A DNA stretch of 41,029 nt, taken from contig CALHAH010000038.1 of NCBI GenBank assembly GCA_937934115.1, positions 1-41,029 on the forward strand. The letters run 5' to 3'. A model generated the notes under the pieces. It was not told where the DNA came from. It saw only the letters and a list, made by a program, of their open reading frames with translations, and ran no database searches. This stretch comes from an uncultured Thermoanaerobaculum sp. Its GTDB lineage: Bacteria > Acidobacteriota > Thermoanaerobaculia > Thermoanaerobaculales > Thermoanaerobaculaceae. The translations under genes and the position numbers were made by a program. This document shows, in pieces, positions 6,929 through 15,713 of this stretch; positions within the stretch are counted from its first letter, which is position 1; each line of letters opens with the position of its first letter.

Positions 6929-9900
6929 TCACCCCAGCCAGGGCCGGCGGAGGCGCTCTCGCGTGCGCAGCAGCACCAGGTACATGCTTGGTACCACAAA
7001 AAGCGTAAGAACCGTGGAAACCGTAAGACCACCGATCACCGCCACCGCCAGCGGACTCATGAGTTCCGCACCCTCCGCCGGGTTGAGGGCCAAAGGAAGC
7101 ATTCCCACCACCGTGGTGCTCACAGTCATGAGAATGGGCCGTACCCGCAAGGGGGCCGCGTGCAGAATGGCGGCCGTTGGTTCCAAACCGGTTTTCCTGC
7201 GGATCTCGATGTACTCCACCAACAAGATGCCGTTATTGACCACAATCCCAGCCAACAGGATCATGCCCAGCATCACCGGGGCGGAGACGGGCAAACCGGC
7301 CAACGCCAGGGCCCCCACAACGCCCACCAAAGCTAAAGGAATGGCGCCCATGATCGCCAAGGGCAAGGAAAACGACTCGTATTGCACCGCCATGACCGCA
7401 AACACCAAAAACACCGCCAAGCCAATCATGGTGAGGAAAATCCGCCGGTTTTCGGCGATGGCTTCCTCTTGGCCACCAAAGCGCACCGTGTACCCCTCAG
7501 GCAGGGCAAAGCCCGCAAGCACCTTGCGCACGGCAGCGGTAGCTTCACCGGTGGACCACACCGAGGGAAGAGCTTGCGCCGTCACCCGCACCAAGCGGTT
7601 TTGGTTTTCCCGAATGATGGTCTGGGGCGATGAGCTTTCGTAAATCCGTGCCACGTCCCGTACCCGCACAGGCACACCGGAGCGCGGAAACAGGGGAACC
7701 GATCCCAGCTCCGCGGCGGATTGCACCAGCTCCCGGGGAAAACGCACGCGCACATCAAACTCGCGGTCCTGCTCCGTAAGCCGGGTGGCCACGGTCCCGC
7801 CCACCGCAGTGCGCACGGTGCGCCCCACCTCCCCCACATCAAGACCTAGCGCCGCCAACCGCACCCTGTCTACCTCCACCCGGAGTTCCGGGGCAGTGCG
7901 CTGGTAGGAACTGTCCACGTTTACCAAACCGGGCAAGCGGGCTAGCTGCGCCGCCAGGTCGTTACCCAAACGTTCCAGGGTCGCCAAGTCGTCACCAAAA
8001 ATCTTGACTTCAATGTCCTCGGTGGAGGTGCTGGTGCGCAAACCTCGAATTCGCGGGGGCGAGACCCGCACCTGGGCATCCTTTAGCACTGGCAGCTCCT
8101 TAAGCCTTGCCTGGGCCATTTGCACCCACTGCGCCGCAGATACGCTGCGCTGCCGCCGCGGCGTGAGCTCCACCACCATGGATCCCACGGCGGGGCTCAC
8201 GTTGACTCCCCGTCCCCAAATGCCACCGCCAGCCACGGCAAAGGTCTGCTTTACCTCCGGAAGGCTTGCCATCAACTTCTCAGCCTCTTTCACCGCGCGA
8301 TTGGTAACCTCCACCGAAGTGTCCGGTGGCAAACGCAAAAAGACGCGAACACGCCCGTCATCCACCGGCGGAAGAAACTCATTACCCAGCTGGCCCATCC
8401 CCCAAAGGCTCAGGAAAAACGCCAGAAAAGCCCCGAGGAGCACCCATCCCCGATACCGCAAGACCCATGGCAGATGCCGCCGGTAAACGTCTTCCAAGCG
8501 CTCCACCAACAAAGGCACCCAGCGCAGTGCCTTGAGCTCCTCCAACCGAGAGCGCCGTGCTTTGAGACGGAATAGCTGGCCCGAGAGCATCGGCACCAAG
8601 GTCAGGGCCACCAAAAGCGACACCAAAATGGCGAAAGAAATGGTGAGCAGAAGCTCGCGGAAGATAAGGGCCGCCAACCCAGAAATCAAAAGAAACGGCA
8701 CCACCGCGGCCAGGTTCGTCATGGTGGAAGCCGCCACTGCCGAGGCCACCTCCGCCGCCCCTTCGTGAGTGGCTTCCATGGCGTCCTCGCCTTTCCGTTG
8801 GTGGCGGTCAATGTTTTCCAGCATGACGATGGCGTTGTCCACCAGCATGCCGATGCCCAGCGCCAGGCCTCCCAAGGACATCAAGTTCAAGGTCATGCCA
8901 GAAAGGCCCATGAGCGCCAGACACCCCAGGATGGAAAGCGGAATGGCCAAACCAATAATCACCGTGCGTCGCAGGGAGCGCAAAAACAAAAAAACCACGA
9001 CCATGGCTAACGCCCCGCCCAAAAGCGCAGCACTACCCACGCCCGAAACCGCGGCACGAACGTAAAAGGCTTGGTCCTCCACCACTTGCGAGGTAACGTC
9101 GGGAGGGAAAAAGCCCTCGGCCTGCAGCCGCGTCAGTACCCGCTTGCAGCCATCCACCACTGCCACGGTATTGGCGTCGGGTTGTTTGGAAACCGCCACC
9201 TGCACCGCCGGCTTGCCGTTCAAACGGACGTACACGCGGTTGTCGCGGTAGGTATCGAGAACCCGGGCAATGTCGGTGAGGGCCACCTCGCCCCCCGATC
9301 GCAGGGGGATGCGGATGCGCTCGATGTCCTCCACCGAGCGGAACTTTCCCTTGGTCTTTGTGAGCACTTCCCGCGTCGTCGAGGTCACGCGACCACCGGA
9401 GATGTCCACGTTTTCTTCTTGAATGCGGCTTAAAAGCTCGGAAACCGAAAGGCCGTAGGAACGCAGCCGTTCGGGATCCACCACCACCTGGATCTCGCGG
9501 TCCAAACCCCCAGCCACATCCACCGAAGCCACACCCTCCACGGTTAGGAGCTGCTTGGCCAGCGCGTCCTCGCACCAGCGCTTGAGCCAAGCCTCGTCGC
9601 GGGTAGGCGAGGAAACTGCAAACTGCAACACCGGGATTTGCGATGGGTCAAACTTAAAAATCACCGGGGGGTCCACGTCCCGGGGCAGTGCTCCCCGTGC
9701 CTGGTCCAGCTTGGTGGAGGCGTCCCGCAGGGCAAAGTCCACGTTAGTGCCGTAGGAAAAGTGCACGTCCACCCCCGAACGCCCTTCCGAGGACTCCGAA
9801 GTTATGAGAATGGCGTTTTCGGTGGTGGCCAAGCGGGTTTCCAGAGGCTTGGTCACGGTTTGCTCCATAACCTCGGGATCCACACCAGGGTAGGTCACCG

Positions 9901-10060
9901 ACGCCCGCACCTGCGGGTAAATAATCTTGGGGAGAAGGTCCACAGCCAAATCCGTGCCCAGGGCCAAACCCACCACACAAACCCCCAGCGAAATGGTGAT
10001 GGTGCCCACAGGGTGGGTAATGGCCCAATGCACGAGGCCGCGCCGGTTTCGAGCTTTCAT
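6929..10060 (-). CDS. RND-family efflux permease (AcrB/MdtC-like)
   Basis: A 1043-residue inner-membrane proton-driven exporter of the HAE1-like resistance-nodulation-division family. It shows a first membrane segment at about residues 12-34, a large periplasmic loop to about 330, a membrane block with GMLVDNAIVMLENIDR near 410, a second periplasmic loop (about 560-850) and a final membrane block. The first Asp of the usual transmembrane Asp pair is present and the second is Asn. The TM10 position that is Lys in AcrB lies in VNNGILLVEYIE, so it is Asn; both changes are common in this branch. It overlaps the adaptor gene by four bases (ATGA). No outer-membrane channel gene is adjacent. Substrate cannot be told. 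Confidence 0.92.
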   Translation of the reverse strand: MKARNRRGLVHWAITHPVGTITISLGVCVVGLALGTDLAVDLLPKIIYPQVRASVTYPGVDPEVMEQTVTKPLETRLATTENAILITSESSEGRSGVDVHFSYGTNVDFALRDASTKLDQARGALPRDVDPPVIFKFDPSQIPVLQFAVSSPTRDEAWLKRWCEDALAKQLLTVEGVASVDVAGGLDREIQVVVDPERLRSYGLSVSELLSRIQEENVDISGGRVTSTTREVLTKTKGKFRSVEDIERIRIPLRSGGEVALTDIARVLDTYRDNRVYVRLNGKPAVQVAVSKQPDANTVAVVDGCKRVLTRLQAEGFFPPDVTSQVVEDQAFYVRAAVSGVGSAALLGGALAMVVVFLFLRSLRRTVIIGLAIPLSILGCLALMGLSGMTLNLMSLGGLALGIGMLVDNAIVMLENIDRHQRKGEDAMEATHEGAAEVASAVAASTMTNLAAVVPFLLISGLAALIFRELLLTISFAILVSLLVALTLVPMLSGQLFRLKARRSRLEELKALRWVPLLVERLEDVYRRHLPWVLRYRGWVLLGAFLAFFLSLWGMGQLGNEFLPPVDDGRVRVFLRLPPDTSVEVTNRAVKEAEKLMASLPEVKQTFAVAGGGIWGRGVNVSPAVGSMVVELTPRRQRSVSAAQWVQMAQARLKELPVLKDAQVRVSPPRIRGLRTSTSTEDIEVKIFGDDLATLERLGNDLAAQLARLPGLVNVDSSYQRTAPELRVEVDRVRLAALGLDVGEVGRTVRTAVGGTVATRLTEQDREFDVRVRFPRELVQSAAELGSVPLFPRSGVPVRVRDVARIYESSSPQTIIRENQNRLVRVTAQALPSVWSTGEATAAVRKVLAGFALPEGYTVRFGGQEEAIAENRRIFLTMIGLAVFLVFAVMAVQYESFSLPLAIMGAIPLALVGVVGALALAGLPVSAPVMLGMILLAGIVVNNGILLVEYIEIRRKTGLEPTAAILHAAPLRVRPILMTVSTTVVGMLPLALNPAEGAELMSPLAVAVIGGLTVSTVLTLFVVPSMYLVLLRTRERLRRPWLG

Positions 10061-11082
10061 AACGCCCCCTCCACGATCACAGCTTGCCCATCCCGTAGGA
10101 GTGATGCCCCCTCCACCACCACCCGGTCACCCACGGCTAACCCTGAACTCACCAGAGCCTTGCCGCCTTGACGCAAGCCCACCTGCACCGGCCGCACTCG
10201 GGCCACACCGTCTTCCACCACGTACACAAAAGACGGGAACTCCGACCCGCGCATGACCACCGTTTCCGGCACCAGCAAAGCAGTGGGGATGCGCTCCAAC
10301 AAAAGCTCAGCTCGCGCCAAAAAACCTGGGCGCAACCCAAAAGGTACCTCCTCCAGCACCAGCTCCACCGTCACCTGTCGAGAAGCAGGGTCAGCAGCGG
10401 GGAAGATGCGCGCGATTCGCGCACGTAGCGGAGTGCCCGCTAGAGCATCCACCACCACGTTTGCCCGATCCCCAACCTTCAGCTTCACCACGTCCAGCTC
10501 CGACACCGGCACCCGCAACACCATGCGACCCGCCGCCAGCTCTACCACCGGCGATCGGCTGGTGACCAAGCTGCCCATTTCCACGTGTCGTGCTGTGACC
10601 ACACCGTCGACGGGCGCGGTGATACGGGTAAAGGAAAGGCGGGTGCGCAAAGCGCTGACCCGCGCTTGTGCCACCTGGAAGCTAGCGCGGGCAGCGTCGG
10701 CCTCCGCCGCGGTGATAAGTCCCTCCTTAAGCAGCGACTGCGCCCGCTGCCATTGACCGGAAGCCTCGGATAGCCGAGCCTCCGCTTCCGCAAGCTGTGC
10801 CAAAAGCTCGCGATCGTCCAGCCTGGCGAGGAGCTGGCCCTTCGTTACCTTGTCCCCTTCCCGCACCAACAGCTCGGTGACCACACCTTCCTCCTGCGCT
10901 GCCACCAGCACCCTGTGTTCCGGCTCCACCGTCCCTACCGCCGTGGCCCGTACCTCCAGCACCTCGGGTGTGACCGCCATGACCTTCACCCGCACCGCCT
11001 GCGCACCCCTAGGGGCACCTTCTCTGCCCCCACCGCAAGCCACCAAACTTACAACTCCCAAAACTGCCCAAAGACGGCCCAT
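10057..11082 (-). CDS. RND membrane-fusion (adaptor) lipoprotein
   Basis: A 341-residue periplasmic adaptor that would link the downstream permease to an outer-membrane channel. The N terminus is a lipoprotein signal with lipobox LVAC (Cys16). A lipoyl-like half (VLVAAQEEGVVTELLVREGD) follows, then an alpha-helical hairpin rich in Ala, Glu and Leu at about 95-150, the second lipoyl half (FTRITAPVDGVVTARHVE) and beta-barrel domains (PVSELDVVKLKVGD; RPGFLARAELLLE). ATG 11082 is chosen since GGAGGC precedes it and the lipobox then falls correctly; the open frame upstream is not protein-like. Confidence 0.9.
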   Translation of the reverse strand: MGRLWAVLGVVSLVACGGGREGAPRGAQAVRVKVMAVTPEVLEVRATAVGTVEPEHRVLVAAQEEGVVTELLVREGDKVTKGQLLARLDDRELLAQLAEAEARLSEASGQWQRAQSLLKEGLITAAEADAARASFQVAQARVSALRTRLSFTRITAPVDGVVTARHVEMGSLVTSRSPVVELAAGRMVLRVPVSELDVVKLKVGDRANVVVDALAGTPLRARIARIFPAADPASRQVTVELVLEEVPFGLRPGFLARAELLLERIPTALLVPETVVMRGSEFPSFVYVVEDGVARVRPVQVGLRQGGKALVSSGLAVGDRVVVEGASLLRDGQAVIVEGAL

Positions 11083-11167
11083 GCACGCCTCCAACTCTAA
11101 AGCGTACGTGCTGATGAAGGAAAAGTTAAAGTGGTGTAGTAAGCTCTGGCCTGCGCGAAATAGCCCT

Positions 11168-12568
11168 TCAGTCCACCTGCATCTGCAAAGCCTTAGGCAG
11201 CAACGAGTGCAGCTGGCCGCGGGCGTAAAGACCGCACCCCAGGGCAAAAGGCCCAAAGCGTACCAGCACGTAACCGGGGGTTATCCCCGCAGCCAAAAAA
11301 TTTTGGCTTTGTCCTGAGACAAACCGCCAGCAGGCTTTTTGGTCAGGGAGCTCCACCACCGAGTTTTGGATCCACGGTGCAAAGTACTGCAAAGCAAAGG
11401 TCTTGGGCTTGAACCCCCGGTGCGTTCGCTGCACCAGCGGCATGCCCAGCCCCTCCACTCCCACCCCCGGAAAAGGCTGGAGGTGGGGCAAGGCCACCCA
11501 AAAGAGCCGATTGCCGCGCTGCCAAAAACGAAAGTGCTTGAAAAATTCGGGTTGGACCCCGAAGCGCAGGGCAAAGGCATCCACCGCATCCCAACCAGCG
11601 GGGCGAAAATACGGGGTGGTTTTGCGATGCGAGCGCCCATCGCCAGAAAGCGGGATATCGGTGCGACGGATGCGCGCCACAAAAAAACCACCCGTGTTGT
11701 TAAGGTGCGGCCAAAACCTCTTGGCGTGCACCACATCCTCACGAAAGCTCTTTCCCTGCCACGTTGCGACCCCTGGTGCTGCCAAAAGCCCCGGAAGGTG
11801 GAAGGGTTCCACGAAGCCCCAATCCCCCAAGGCCGCGTCCAGAACCGCTTCGTTTTCCTCTGGCGAGAACGTACACGTGCTGTAAACCACCAACCCCCCG
11901 GGCTTAGTCAGGGCCAGGGCTCGCTGGAGCAGCTTTTTCTGTAAAGCTTGCAGCTGACGCCGAAAGCCCTCCGGTGCCGGCCGAAAAACGCCGCCCGGTT
12001 TGCGCACAGTGCCTTCCCCTGAACACGGCGCGTCCAAAAGAACCCGGTCCCAAACCCCTTCGGGCAAAGGCGCAAAGCGGCCATCTTCCCAAGTCACCAG
12101 CACGTGCAACAGGCCTAACCGGTCGATGGTTGCCCGCAAACCCGAAAGCCGATCCATCTGCGCTTCGTTGGCTACCACCACACCCTCGGGACCCACGCGC
12201 AGTGCGATTTGTGCGGTTTTTCCCCCCGGCGAAGCGCAAAGGTCTACGATCTTCTCCCCCGCCTGCGGGGCTAGCGCCGCCACCGCCGTGAGCGCAATTT
12301 CTTCCTGCACGTAGTACCACCCCGCCAAAAAGGGCAACGTCGCTCCCGGGCGGCTCCACCCGTGCACTCGGTACGCACCGGGAAACCACCCCACCGGTTC
12401 GGGAAACACACCTAACCCACGCAGGTACCCAAGACACGTCTCCGGTTGTGCCTTGAGCGGATTCACCCAAAAGCTTACGGGCAAGGGCGAGCGTAGGGCT
12501 TGCAGGAACGCCGAAGGGTCATCTACCAACGGCAGGTACTGGGCAAAGGCTTCCTCCAAAGAAACCAC
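11168..12568 (-). CDS. rRNA cytosine-C5-methyltransferase, RsmF/NOL1-NOP2-Sun family
   Basis: A 466-residue SAM-dependent m5C RNA methyltransferase. The N-terminal RsmF-type domain (ALRSPLPVSFWVNPLK) leads into the Rossmann core: VDLCASPGGKTAQIA (SAM loop), LLDAPCSGEGTVRK (motif IV Cys) and VVYSTCTFSPEENEAVL (motif VI, catalytic Cys). The C-terminal 150 residues (from about FRPAGWDAVDAFALRFG) resemble the PUA-like tail of RsmF, which favours 16S rRNA as substrate. I take GTG 12568, preceded by GGGAGAGGGG; the frame stays open upstream past the divergent promoter. It is divergent from malQ with 52 bases between. Confidence 0.85.
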   Translation of the reverse strand: MVSLEEAFAQYLPLVDDPSAFLQALRSPLPVSFWVNPLKAQPETCLGYLRGLGVFPEPVGWFPGAYRVHGWSRPGATLPFLAGWYYVQEEIALTAVAALAPQAGEKIVDLCASPGGKTAQIALRVGPEGVVVANEAQMDRLSGLRATIDRLGLLHVLVTWEDGRFAPLPEGVWDRVLLDAPCSGEGTVRKPGGVFRPAPEGFRRQLQALQKKLLQRALALTKPGGLVVYSTCTFSPEENEAVLDAALGDWGFVEPFHLPGLLAAPGVATWQGKSFREDVVHAKRFWPHLNNTGGFFVARIRRTDIPLSGDGRSHRKTTPYFRPAGWDAVDAFALRFGVQPEFFKHFRFWQRGNRLFWVALPHLQPFPGVGVEGLGMPLVQRTHRGFKPKTFALQYFAPWIQNSVVELPDQKACWRFVSGQSQNFLAAGITPGYVLVRFGPFALGCGLYARGQLHSLLPKALQMQVD

Positions 12569-12605
12569 GGTGACCCCTCTCCCTTGCCAGCCAAGCTGGC
12601 GGCAA

Positions 12606-12615
12606 ATGCTAGCAT
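12606..12615. promoter_or_regulatory. Palindromic shared -10 element between rsmF-like gene and malQ
   Basis: ATGCTAGCAT is a perfect palindrome and reads as an extended -10 (TGCTAGCAT) on both strands. Plus-strand transcription would begin near 12621-12622, right at the malQ ATG, giving a leaderless message. Minus-strand transcription would begin near 12599, giving a 31-base leader with hairpin GCCAGC-TTG-GCTGGC (12600-12586) just before the ribosome-binding site. There is no good -35 on either side (TTGCCA at 12584-12589 is 20 bases away). Confidence 0.4.
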
Positions 12616-12620
12616 CGCGT

Positions 12621-14102
12621 ATGCGTTGGAACCGCAGCTTTGGCGTCCTTTTACCCCTAACCTCGCTGCCAGCAAGCCCTATTCTGGGCGATTTGGGCCC
12701 GGCCGCACGGCACTTTGGCGACTTCCTCAAAGAAGCGGGAGCCAGCTTTTGGCAGGTGCTGCCTTTGCACCCGTTGGGGCCAGGCTTTTCCCCCTACTCT
12801 TCCCCTTCCAGCTTTGCCGGCAACCCCCTTTTGGTGAGCCCTGCTCTTCTCTGCGAAGAGGGCTTACTGAACCCCTCGGACCTTGAAGGCATGCCTCCTG
12901 CCACACGGCAGGCCCAATACGAAAAAGCCTATTGGCGGGAGCGGCTCTTGGCCTTGGCTTTTGCTCGCTTCCAGAAAACGGGGTGGCACGCGGCGGAATT
13001 TGCCACTTTTTGCCGGCGCGAGGCTTTGTGGTTAGAGGACTGGTCGCTCTACGCGGTTGCTAAAAGGACCTTTCACGGCACGCCTTTTTGGTTGTGGCCT
13101 CCAGAGATTGCCTATCGCCAGCCGCAGGCTGTGCAGCGCTTCGCTTCTGAAAAGCAAGAAGAGCTGGAAAAAGTCAAATTTGAGCAGTTTCTCTTCCAAA
13201 GCCAATGGGAAACCCTGCGCGCCGAGCTTGCTCCCGTCAAGGTCATAGGCGACCTCCCCTTTTACGTGGCCCCCGATTCTGCCGATGTTTGGGCACACCC
13301 CGAGCTTTTCCAGCTGGGTCCGGACTTGCGCCCTCTGGTGGTGGCGGGCGTACCGCCGGACTACTTTTCCCCCGAAGGTCAGCTTTGGGGTAACCCTACG
13401 TACCGTTGGGAAACCCACGAAGCCACGGCCTTTGCCTGGTGGAAGGCGCGCCTGCAGCGCGCTCTCGCCCTTTACGACGTGGTGCGCCTCGACCACTTCC
13501 GCGGCTTTGCCGCAGCGTGGGAAGTGCCGGCCGGAGAAGCCACGGCGCGCCGTGGAGCGTGGGTTCCCAGCCCAGGTAAGGAGCTTTTTCGCTCCCTTGG
13601 TGGCAGCTTGCCGCTTATTGCCGAAGATTTGGGGCACATCACCGAGGATGTCATCCGGTTGCGCGATTCCTTGGGCCTTCCGGGCATGGCCATCCTGCAA
13701 TTTGCTTTTAACCCCCACGAACGTTCCACCTTTCTACCTCATCGCCACCGAAACCACCTCGTTGTGTACACGGGAACCCATGACAACAACACCGCGCAAG
13801 GTTGGTGGGAAGAAGAAACCAGCGATGACATCCGCGCTTACTTCCGGGCCTACGTTGCCAACGGCGAGCCGCCCCATCGGGCCTTGGTACGTCTGGCCAT
13901 GGCTTCGGTAGCCAACCTCGCCATCATTCCTATGCAGGACGTGTTGGGCCTTCCCTCCTCCTGTCGCATCAACCGACCGGGGACACCATCCGGAAATTGG
14001 GTTTTTCGCCTTCTGGAAGAGGAGCTTTCGCGAGATGCGGCCTCCTGGCTTCGCCATTTGGCCTGGGTTTACGACCGCTTACCAAACCAACAGCAGTCAT
14101 AG
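12621..14102 (+). CDS. malQ: 4-alpha-glucanotransferase (amylomaltase), GH77
   Basis: A 493-residue disproportionating enzyme that moves maltodextrin units between alpha-1,4-glucans. The GH77 motifs appear in order: SFGVLLPLTSLPASPILGDLG at the start (split here: GVLLPLTSLP, GDLG), WQVLPLHPLG, SPYSSPSSFAGNPLL, IGDLPFYVAPDSADVWAHPE, the nucleophile region VVRLDHFRGF, the acid/base region IAEDLGHIT and the third carboxylate in TGTHDNNT. ATG 12621 starts directly at the conserved N terminus; ATG 12606 is an alternative, but neither has a clear ribosome-binding site. It stands alone, divergent from the methyltransferase gene, followed by a repeat patch. Confidence 0.94.
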   Translation: MRWNRSFGVLLPLTSLPASPILGDLGPAARHFGDFLKEAGASFWQVLPLHPLGPGFSPYSSPSSFAGNPLLVSPALLCEEGLLNPSDLEGMPPATRQAQYEKAYWRERLLALAFARFQKTGWHAAEFATFCRREALWLEDWSLYAVAKRTFHGTPFWLWPPEIAYRQPQAVQRFASEKQEELEKVKFEQFLFQSQWETLRAELAPVKVIGDLPFYVAPDSADVWAHPELFQLGPDLRPLVVAGVPPDYFSPEGQLWGNPTYRWETHEATAFAWWKARLQRALALYDVVRLDHFRGFAAAWEVPAGEATARRGAWVPSPGKELFRSLGGSLPLIAEDLGHITEDVIRLRDSLGLPGMAILQFAFNPHERSTFLPHRHRNHLVVYTGTHDNNTAQGWWEEETSDDIRAYFRAYVANGEPPHRALVRLAMASVANLAIIPMQDVLGLPSSCRINRPGTPSGNWVFRLLEEELSRDAASWLRHLAWVYDRLPNQQQS

Positions 14103-14137
14103 TTGTTGAGGGCCACCGAGGACCTGCCAAGAACAAG

Positions 14138-14203
14138 AAACTGTGGGAAGCGCAACAAAAAAATGTGGGACCCGCAAAAACAAAATGTGGGACCCGCGCT
14201 CCG
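14138..14203 (+). repeat. Three phased 22-bp repeats (AAAnTGTGGGA type)
   Basis: Three consecutive 22-base units start at 14138, 14160 and 14182. Each has an A-rich head followed by TGTGGGA; the last two share AAAATGTGGGACCCGC exactly, the first reads AAACTGTGGGAAGCGC. Related copies, also about 21 bases apart, occur at 40834-40890 beside a transposase remnant. Phased copies of a TGT-starting site of this length recall transposase-binding sites at ends of Tn7-, Mu- or IS21-like elements, so this is probably a remnant transposon end. Confidence 0.7.
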
Positions 14204-14212
14204 CGCGGGTTT
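14192..14212 (+). terminator. GC-rich hairpin after malQ
   Basis: ACCCGCGC, loop TCC, GCGCGGGT is a perfect 8-bp stem followed by TT. The T tract is too short for a classical terminator, but it lies 90 bases after the malQ stop. It overlaps the last 22-bp repeat. Confidence 0.3.
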
Positions 14213-14227
14213 AAGAAAATTTCCCGT

Positions 14228-14248
14228 CCCGCACTCGGCGCGGGTTTT
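14228..14248 (+). terminator. Possible terminator after malQ
   Basis: CCCGC, 7-base loop, GCGGG, then TTTT. It is a short stem with a modest T tract, the better of the two terminator-like hairpins between malQ and the serine operon. Confidence 0.4.
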
Positions 14249-14280
14249 GCAAAAGCTGGGAAAAAAGCGGGCGCAGGAGC

Positions 14281-14317
14281 GCGCGCCCCACATGGCTCGC
14301 GGCGGCCCCACAGCCGG
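14281..14317 (-). repeat. Two inverted copies of the TGTGGG motif
   Basis: Read on the minus strand, CTGTGGGGCCGCC (14313-14301) and ATGTGGGGCGCGC (14293-14281) match the motif of the 22-bp repeats at 14138-14203 and the copies near 40.85 kb. They point toward those repeats, so the two groups could be the left and right ends of a tiny remnant element with about 80 bases inside. Confidence 0.45.
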
Positions 14318-14376
14318 AGCAGCCCCAGAATTTCATGCAGTGGTCTCGCGCACGAGGAGCAAGCAACGCAAAGCCC

Positions 14377-14406
14377 TTGTGAAAAGCGAACACTTCGTGA
14401 TAGATT
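14377..14406 (+). promoter_or_regulatory. Promoter of the DUF1015-serA-serC operon
   Basis: TTGTGA (14377-14382), 18 bases, TAGATT (14401-14406), with an extended TG two bases before the -10. The start near 14413 is followed immediately by a hairpin CGACGG-GGAT-CCGTCG (14414-14429) and then the GGAGGTG box of the first gene. Confidence 0.5.
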
Positions 14407-14441
14407 TCGCAAGCGACGGGGATCCGTCGGGAGGTGTGAGT

Positions 14442-15680
14442 ATGTCCGATATTCGGCCGTTTCGCGCACTGCGTCCCCTCCCGGAGCTGGCAGCCCAGGT
14501 GGCTGCGCCTCCATACGACGTCATTTCCTCGCAGGAAGCACGGCAACTGGCGGAAGGTAAGCCCTACTCTTTCTTGCACATCAATAAGCCGGAAATTGAT
14601 CTTCCTCCCGAGGTGGACCTCTCGGACGACCGCGTCTACGCCCAAGGCGCCAGGAACCTGAGAAGGTTCATCGCCGAGGGTGTTTTCCTGCGCGAGGCGG
14701 AGCCCCGATTTTACGTCTACCAACAGACCATGGGGAATCACGTGCAAGCTGGTGTGGTGGCTGCAGTAAGTGTGGCAGAGTACGACGCCGGTCTCATCAA
14801 GCGCCACGAGCTGACCCGCAAAGACAAAGAGGATGACCGCACGCGTCATGTGGACGAGCTCAACGCCAACGACGAGCCTGTGTTTCTCACCTACCGCCAA
14901 GTGGCGGCCATTGACGCCTTGCTAGACCAGGTGCGGGGTAGTGCACCGCTTTACGATTTCGTAGCCGAGGACGGCATTGGACACACGGTGTGGGTGGTGC
15001 CGCCGGAACTCTCCTCATCCTTGCAGGGAGCTTTCCACCAAGTGCCAGCTCTTTACGTAGCCGACGGTCACCACCGGACTGCCGCCGCAGCGCGCGTGGG
15101 ACGGGAAAGAAAGGCTAAAAACCCTCACCACCGCGGGGATGAGCCTTACAACTACTTCATGGCTGTGCTCTTCCCGCACAACCAGCTTAAGATTTTGGAT
15201 TACAACCGCGTGGTGAAAGACCTGGGAGGACTTGCACCTGAGGCCTTCGTCGCCAAGGTTGCCGAGAAATTCACGGTGGTAAAAACAAACAACGGCCGTC
15301 CCGCAAAGCCACACCAATTTGGAATGTACCTCAAGGGGCAATGGTACCGCCTTGAGGCCATCCCGGGTACGTTCCGGGGGGACGACCCTATTGGCAGTTT
15401 GGACGTTTCAATCCTGCAAGAAAACCTTTTGGCTCCGATTTTGGGCATTGTTGACCCCCGTACCGACAAACGCATTGATTTTATCGGCGGTATTCGTGGC
15501 CTTGCGTCCTTGGAGGCACGGGTGGCCGAAGGTTGGGCCGTGGCCTTTGCCCTCTACCCCACGTCATTAGAGCAAGTGATGGCGGTGGCCGATGCCGGCC
15601 TTATCATGCCGCCTAAGTCCACGTGGTTTGAGCCCAAGTTGCGGTCCGGGCTTTTGGTCCGCACCTTGGATACCTGGTAA
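14442..15680 (+). CDS. DUF1015 family protein, possible serine-metabolism enzyme
   Basis: 412 residues, the usual length for DUF1015 (PF06245). Visible family marks are AAPPYDVISSQEARQLAEG near residue 23, RHELTRKDKEDDRTRHVDEL near 125 and ALYVADGHHRTAAAARVGRE near 208. The last resembles the ParB/Srx-type G-x-x-R motif, the fold of the archaeal ADP-dependent free serine kinase SerK. The gene leads an operon with serA (33 bases later) and serC, while no phosphoserine phosphatase gene is nearby. That context suggests a role between phosphoserine and serine, but this is inference. ATG 14442 follows GGGAGGTG. Confidence 0.85.
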   Translation: MSDIRPFRALRPLPELAAQVAAPPYDVISSQEARQLAEGKPYSFLHINKPEIDLPPEVDLSDDRVYAQGARNLRRFIAEGVFLREAEPRFYVYQQTMGNHVQAGVVAAVSVAEYDAGLIKRHELTRKDKEDDRTRHVDELNANDEPVFLTYRQVAAIDALLDQVRGSAPLYDFVAEDGIGHTVWVVPPELSSSLQGAFHQVPALYVADGHHRTAAAARVGRERKAKNPHHRGDEPYNYFMAVLFPHNQLKILDYNRVVKDLGGLAPEAFVAKVAEKFTVVKTNNGRPAKPHQFGMYLKGQWYRLEAIPGTFRGDDPIGSLDVSILQENLLAPILGIVDPRTDKRIDFIGGIRGLASLEARVAEGWAVAFALYPTSLEQVMAVADAGLIMPPKSTWFEPKLRSGLLVRTLDTW

Positions 15681-15681
15681 G

Positions 15682-15697
15682 TGCCGGCTTGCCGGCA
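15682..15697 (+). promoter_or_regulatory. Hairpin in the gap before serA
   Basis: TGCCGGC, loop TT, GCCGGCA is a perfect 7-bp stem (with a strained 2-base loop) lying just upstream of the serA ribosome-binding site AAAGGAG. It has no T tract, so it may be a processing or stability element rather than a terminator. Confidence 0.3.
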
Positions 15698-15713
15698 GGA
15701 AAGGAGAAGCACC

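Noticed and set aside
11083-11167. Promoter for the RND adaptor gene
   Set aside because: I searched the 85-base gap and saw no convincing -35 and -10 pair; transcription may come from the methyltransferase gene upstream.
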